From an uncultured Ruminococcus sp. (GTDB lineage: Bacteria; Bacillota; Clostridia; Oscillospirales; Ruminococcaceae), in the NCBI GenBank assembly GCA_947345935.1, contig CAMZZN010000005.1:1-64000 (forward strand): DNA of 64,000 nucleotides, in the 5' to 3' direction. Every line of letters starts with the position of its first letter. The first letter of the stretch is position 1. The translations under genes were made by a program, and so were the position numbers. Positions 61,146 through 64,000 of the stretch are shown piece after piece. The notes beneath the pieces are model-generated. The model was not told the DNA's origin. It did no database searches and was given only the letters and a program-made list of their open reading frames with translations.

Positions 61146-62714
61146 ATGGGTATTTATCTGAATCCGGGAAATATAGATTTTCAACAAGCTTTGAATTCAA
61201 AAATATATATTGACAAAAGTATGCTGATTGAATATGCAAACAGCGTAATTTACACCGAACAAAAATATATCTGTGTGAGCCGTCCGAGAAGATTTGGTAA
61301 ATCAATGGCGGCGAATATGCTGACAGCATATTACAGCAGAGGTTGTGATTCTCGTGAAATGTTCCGTGATCTGAAGATTTCGGAAGATGAATCCTTTGAT
61401 AAACATCTGAACAAATATAACGTGATTCATATCAATATGGTTAATTTTCTGGAACGCTCAGGATCTATTGACGAGATGCTTGATTACCTGAAAAAACGGC
61501 TTCTTCATGAGATAAGAAAAGAGAATGGCGATGTTGAGTGTTTTGACTGGAACGATCTGGTTTCTGTACTTGATGAAGTGTTTCAGGAGAAGAAAATCCC
61601 ATTTATTTTTATAATTGATGAGTGGGACTGTGTTTTCAGAGTTCATAAAAGCGATGAGGCTTCTCAGACAAAGTATCTTAATTTTTTACGGAATCTTCTG
61701 AAAGACCAGAGTTATGCAGCACTTGTATACATGACAGGAATTCTGCCGATAAAGAAGTACGGCGAGCATTCTGCAATAAATACATTTTACGAATATTCTA
61801 TGACTGACGCCGAACCGATTTCGGAGTTTACAGGTTTCACGGAAGATGAGGTTAATGAACTTTGTGAAAAGTATAATAAATCATTTCCGGAAATGAAACG
61901 CTGGTATGATGGCTATAATCTGAACGGAATTTCAATTTATAATCCAAAGTCTGTTGTTGAATCGATTCTTCGTGGACAGTTCAATAATTACTGGACTTCA
62001 ACAGAAACTTATGAGGCTTTGAAAGTTTACATTGAGATGAATTTTGACGGCTTGAAAGATAAGGTCACGAAGTTGGTAGCAGGCGAGAAGATTGAAATAA
62101 ATCCCGGAAAATTCCAGAATGATATGACTACTCTCAGAAGTTCGGATGATATTTTTACCCTTCTGGTTCACCTTGGTTATCTGACATTTGATTTTTATAC
62201 GAATCAGGTCTGGATTCCTAATAGCGAAGTCGCTCAGGAGTTTATTAATTCGATTGAGGATGGCGGTTGGGAAGAAGTTATGAGATCAATTAAATCCTCT
62301 GACGAACTTCTTAAAGCAACGCTGAACTGCGATGAAGAAAAAGTTGCGGAACTGGTAGACAAGGCACACAGCGATAATACTTCGATTATTAAATACAATG
62401 ATGAAAATTCGCTGTCTTGTGTGATTTCTCTTGCATATTATTCTGCAAGAAAGACTTATACAACAGAACGAGAACTTCCAGCCGGAAAAGGCTATGCGGA
62501 TCTTGTTTTTCTGCCGAGAAAAAACAACAGCAATCCGGCTATGATCGTGGAACTTAAATATGACAAGTCCGCCGATGGTGCTTTGGAACAGATCAGGAAA
62601 AAACAGTATACAGACTGCCTGAAAGATTACAGCGGTGATATTTTGCTGGTTGGAATTAATTATGACAAGGACAGTAAATCTCATACTTGCATGATTGAAA
62701 AAATTATCAAATAA
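61146..62714 (+). CDS. AAA-ATPase-like protein with C-terminal PD-(D/E)XK nuclease domain (module B)
   Basis: The product has 522 residues. CVSRPRRFGKSMAANML (nucleotide binding), FIFIIDEWDCVF (Walker B) and MIVELKYDKSADGALEQI (nuclease core) are intact. The first and last thirds are very similar to the module A protein, while residues about 95-140 and 300-390 differ more, pointing to variable surfaces. AAGGAGGGCAGTTT precedes the start. Confidence 0.87.
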   Translation: MGIYLNPGNIDFQQALNSKIYIDKSMLIEYANSVIYTEQKYICVSRPRRFGKSMAANMLTAYYSRGCDSREMFRDLKISEDESFDKHLNKYNVIHINMVNFLERSGSIDEMLDYLKKRLLHEIRKENGDVECFDWNDLVSVLDEVFQEKKIPFIFIIDEWDCVFRVHKSDEASQTKYLNFLRNLLKDQSYAALVYMTGILPIKKYGEHSAINTFYEYSMTDAEPISEFTGFTEDEVNELCEKYNKSFPEMKRWYDGYNLNGISIYNPKSVVESILRGQFNNYWTSTETYEALKVYIEMNFDGLKDKVTKLVAGEKIEINPGKFQNDMTTLRSSDDIFTLLVHLGYLTFDFYTNQVWIPNSEVAQEFINSIEDGGWEEVMRSIKSSDELLKATLNCDEEKVAELVDKAHSDNTSIIKYNDENSLSCVISLAYYSARKTYTTERELPAGKGYADLVFLPRKNNSNPAMIVELKYDKSADGALEQIRKKQYTDCLKDYSGDILLVGINYDKDSKSHTCMIEKIIK

Positions 62715-62788
62715 AATTTCAGCTGAATATTGCGGAACATATGATAAAGCAATGTCATCTTTTTTGTAGTATAGTTACAATTCACATT

Positions 62789-62830
62789 CTCGGAAACAGC
62801 GTAAATACGTTGTTTCCGAGCCTTTCTTTT
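62789..62830 (+). terminator. Hairpin at the end of module B
   Basis: CTCGGAAACA (62789-62798) pairs with TGTTTCCGAG (62811-62820), followed by CCTTTCTTTT. It lies at the same place relative to the AAA gene as the 15438 hairpin in module A. Both are preceded by an AATGTCATCT-TTTT-TAGT tract (about 15405 and 62752), perhaps part of the module's end. Confidence 0.65.
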
Positions 62831-62849
62831 ATTGTGAGAATTCACTTTG

Positions 62850-63007
62850 TTCTTTATTTTGAAAATGCGGAGGTCTGAGCCTGGAGTCAAGCGCTCTTCG
62901 GCTCTTTTTTTGTTACACGAAAAATCAAGTGCCGAGCTGACAGCGTCCGATACTTTTGCTCTGGATTCCTCCAACATATGGCAATAAATATTACTTGTTT
63001 TAGACAT
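62850..63007 (-). pseudogene. C-terminal fragment of a tyrosine integrase
   Basis: Read on the minus strand, SKTSNIYCHMLEESRAKVSD contains the nucleophilic Tyr region and last helix of a tyrosine recombinase, like LNVYSHMFQNAQARVSE of the 15675 gene. Nothing of the rest of the protein is present. It begins abruptly at 63007, where the plus-strand fragment starts. Confidence 0.7.
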
Positions 63008-63621
63008 TCGACGGTTTTGGACTCAGACGTTCTGAGATAATCGGTATCACATGGGATAATGTGGACTTTGAAAACAGGCTGATACATATCAGACAGAGCG
63101 TCGTTACCGGAGATTCAAGCATACTTCCAAAAGAAACTTACAAGGTTATCGGTGAAGTCGGTGACAGATGCACCCGTGAGATAATATTAAAGACCATGTT
63201 GAAAACAGACAGCAGTGTTTGCAGCTTTACTATGAATGACGCATTATATAACTACTTAAAATTGCTCAAAGCGAAACAGGAGGTAATGCCTCGTGAAACG
63301 AAAGCTTACATGGACTTTGTCTGTGTAAACACCGTCGATATGCTCATAACCCCTGATACGGTAACGGCTCAATTCAAGAAGGTCCTTGATAAAAATGGTT
63401 TACCGCACATTAAGTTTCACGCACTCAGACATTCGTGCATCAGTCTTCTTGCCAACAATACAGCATTCTCAATGAAGCAGATACAGGACTACGCCGGGCG
63501 TGGAGACTTCCTTACAACGTTTAATATATACAGTCATGCTGACGATTCCACAAAGAAATCTGAAATGGACTACATCACAAGCTGCTTCACAGAATTATTC
63601 GACAGCAGCGATGATGAATAA
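63004..63621 (+). pseudogene. 5'-truncated tyrosine integrase (catalytic domain)
   Basis: The frame is open from 63004 after a TAG at 63001. It encodes the catalytic domain only: FDGFGLRRSEIIGITW (Arg), FHALRHSCISLLAN (His-x-x-Arg), GRGDFLTTFNIYSHADDS (Tyr). The N-terminal DNA-binding domains are missing, so it cannot act as a normal integrase. The sequence at the join (CATTCGACGG) is shared with the minus-strand fragment, making a head-to-head fusion of two integrase genes. Confidence 0.8.
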
Positions 63622-63678
63622 ACACAGATCAGGCACTTTCAATGTTGCAAAGCGCCTGCTTGTTTAAACTCAAATTTG

Positions 63679-63707
63679 TTGACATTTGCGGTTGCAGGTG
63701 ATATAAT
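63679..63707 (+). promoter_or_regulatory. Consensus sigma-70 promoter
   Basis: TTGACA (63679-63684), 17-base spacer, TATAAT (63702-63707), a perfect match. TTTGCGGTTG lies in the spacer and recurs at about 63789-63798, so it could be an operator pair. Confidence 0.75.
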
Positions 63708-63825
63708 GTTATGCGAAAACACAAAAATGATATGATTTTGCGTTTTGTTCCTATGAATAATACTGTTTTTGCGCAATAAATATTCAAATTTGCGGTTGAC
63801 ATAATATATTATATAACGATTGCAG

Positions 63826-64000
63826 ATGAAGTATATGTCAAGGAAAACGTTAAAAGTCCTGTTTCATATGGGGGTAAAAGAGTATAAGGAAGAATATGAG
63901 CGCCGATTTAATAATGAGGATACCATTCATCTGCCTATAAATATCGGCGGGAATCCTGCATTTATATGCCAAAGTCCTGAAATATATAAACAAGTTATTG
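63826..64000 (+). CDS. Start of a Fic-like protein (cut by window end)
   Basis: The 58 visible codons read KTLKVLFHMGVKEYKEEYER and then HLPINIGGNPAFICQSPEIY. This resembles the N-terminal region of Fic/DOC-family AMP-transferases, but the Fic motif would lie beyond the window. Start may be ATG 63826 or ATG 63835; the RBS is weak. It follows a consensus promoter with a 118-base leader. Confidence 0.45.
   Translation, partial: MKYMSRKTLKVLFHMGVKEYKEEYERRFNNEDTIHLPINIGGNPAFICQSPEIYKQVI

Noticed and set aside
63796..63817. A second TTGACA as a promoter for the Fic-like gene
   Set aside because: No -10 box at 16-18 bases; the upstream promoter at 63679 is a perfect match with correct spacing.

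Overview
The window looks like an accessory-DNA hotspot in the chromosome of a low-GC, gut or rumen type Firmicute, most likely a Ruminococcus-like member of the Oscillospiraceae. That rests on base composition, strong GGAGG ribosome binding sites, Gram-positive type genes (AgrB/AgrD, LrgA/LrgB, IS110, large serine recombinases, DUF960, DUF3789) and a Sec-secreted RHS protein. There is no rRNA, no intact tRNA and no CRISPR array. Almost everything is mobile or conflict-related.

Layout. (1) 1-4.3 kb: the 3' end of an RHS toxin gene with a His/Cys tip, a membrane-anchored hypothetical protein, a dGTPase-type HD hydrolase, an XRE regulator and a zinc ribbon. (2) 4.4-15.4 kb: module A, in the order sigma-like regulator, structured leader, MazF-like toxin, two tiny ORFs, three tandem serine-recombinase genes (the middle one lacks the catalytic domain), amidoligase, gamma-glutamylcyclotransferase-like protein, 91-residue protein, AAA-ATPase/PD-(D/E)XK protein. 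An IS110-family element sits among the recombinases. (3) 15.5-33.15 kb: an apparent integrative mobilizable element with direct-repeat ends. It carries tyrosine integrase and excisionase, relaxase and MobC, a P4-type primase-helicase, a resolvase, a glutamine amidotransferase/60-residue protein/zinc-finger amidoligase operon, a second MobC/relaxase pair, a type III restriction-modification system and an AlbA/Schlafen-type regulator. (4) 33.2-34.6 kb: a relic tRNA 3' end, a 5'-truncated AgrC-like kinase, AgrD and AgrB. (5) 34.9-45.4 kb: a 2.5-thousand-residue RHS protein whose toxin tip is frameshifted, a zinc-ribbon protein, then an orphan RHS-tip cassette (Hint plus deaminase) with an in-frame TGA and an overlapping Imm49-like immunity gene. 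(6) 45.4-47.3 kb: a graveyard of gene remnants and miniature inverted-repeat elements. (7) 47.4-52.8 kb: a compact six-gene operon of two TIR/deoxyribosyltransferase-fold proteins, LrgA, LrgB, a TIR protein and a two-helix membrane protein. (8) 53.3-62.7 kb: module B, a second, diverged and co-linear copy of module A. (9) 62.8-64 kb: two tyrosine-integrase fragments fused head to head, then the start of a Fic-like gene.

How it fits together. Modules A and B look like two members of one mobile-element family. Their common set includes a peptide-modification-like amidoligase/cyclotransferase pair and a MazF gene behind an unusually conserved, hairpin-rich leader. The best candidate for an undescribed system is the TIR-like/LrgAB operon. 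It resembles an immune operon that couples nucleotide-type sensing or NAD-cleaving domains to holin-like membrane proteins. Several genes carry single disabling lesions (a dinucleotide slip, an in-frame TGA, a 14-bp tandem duplication). These could be decay, phase switching or consensus errors, and only reads can tell.
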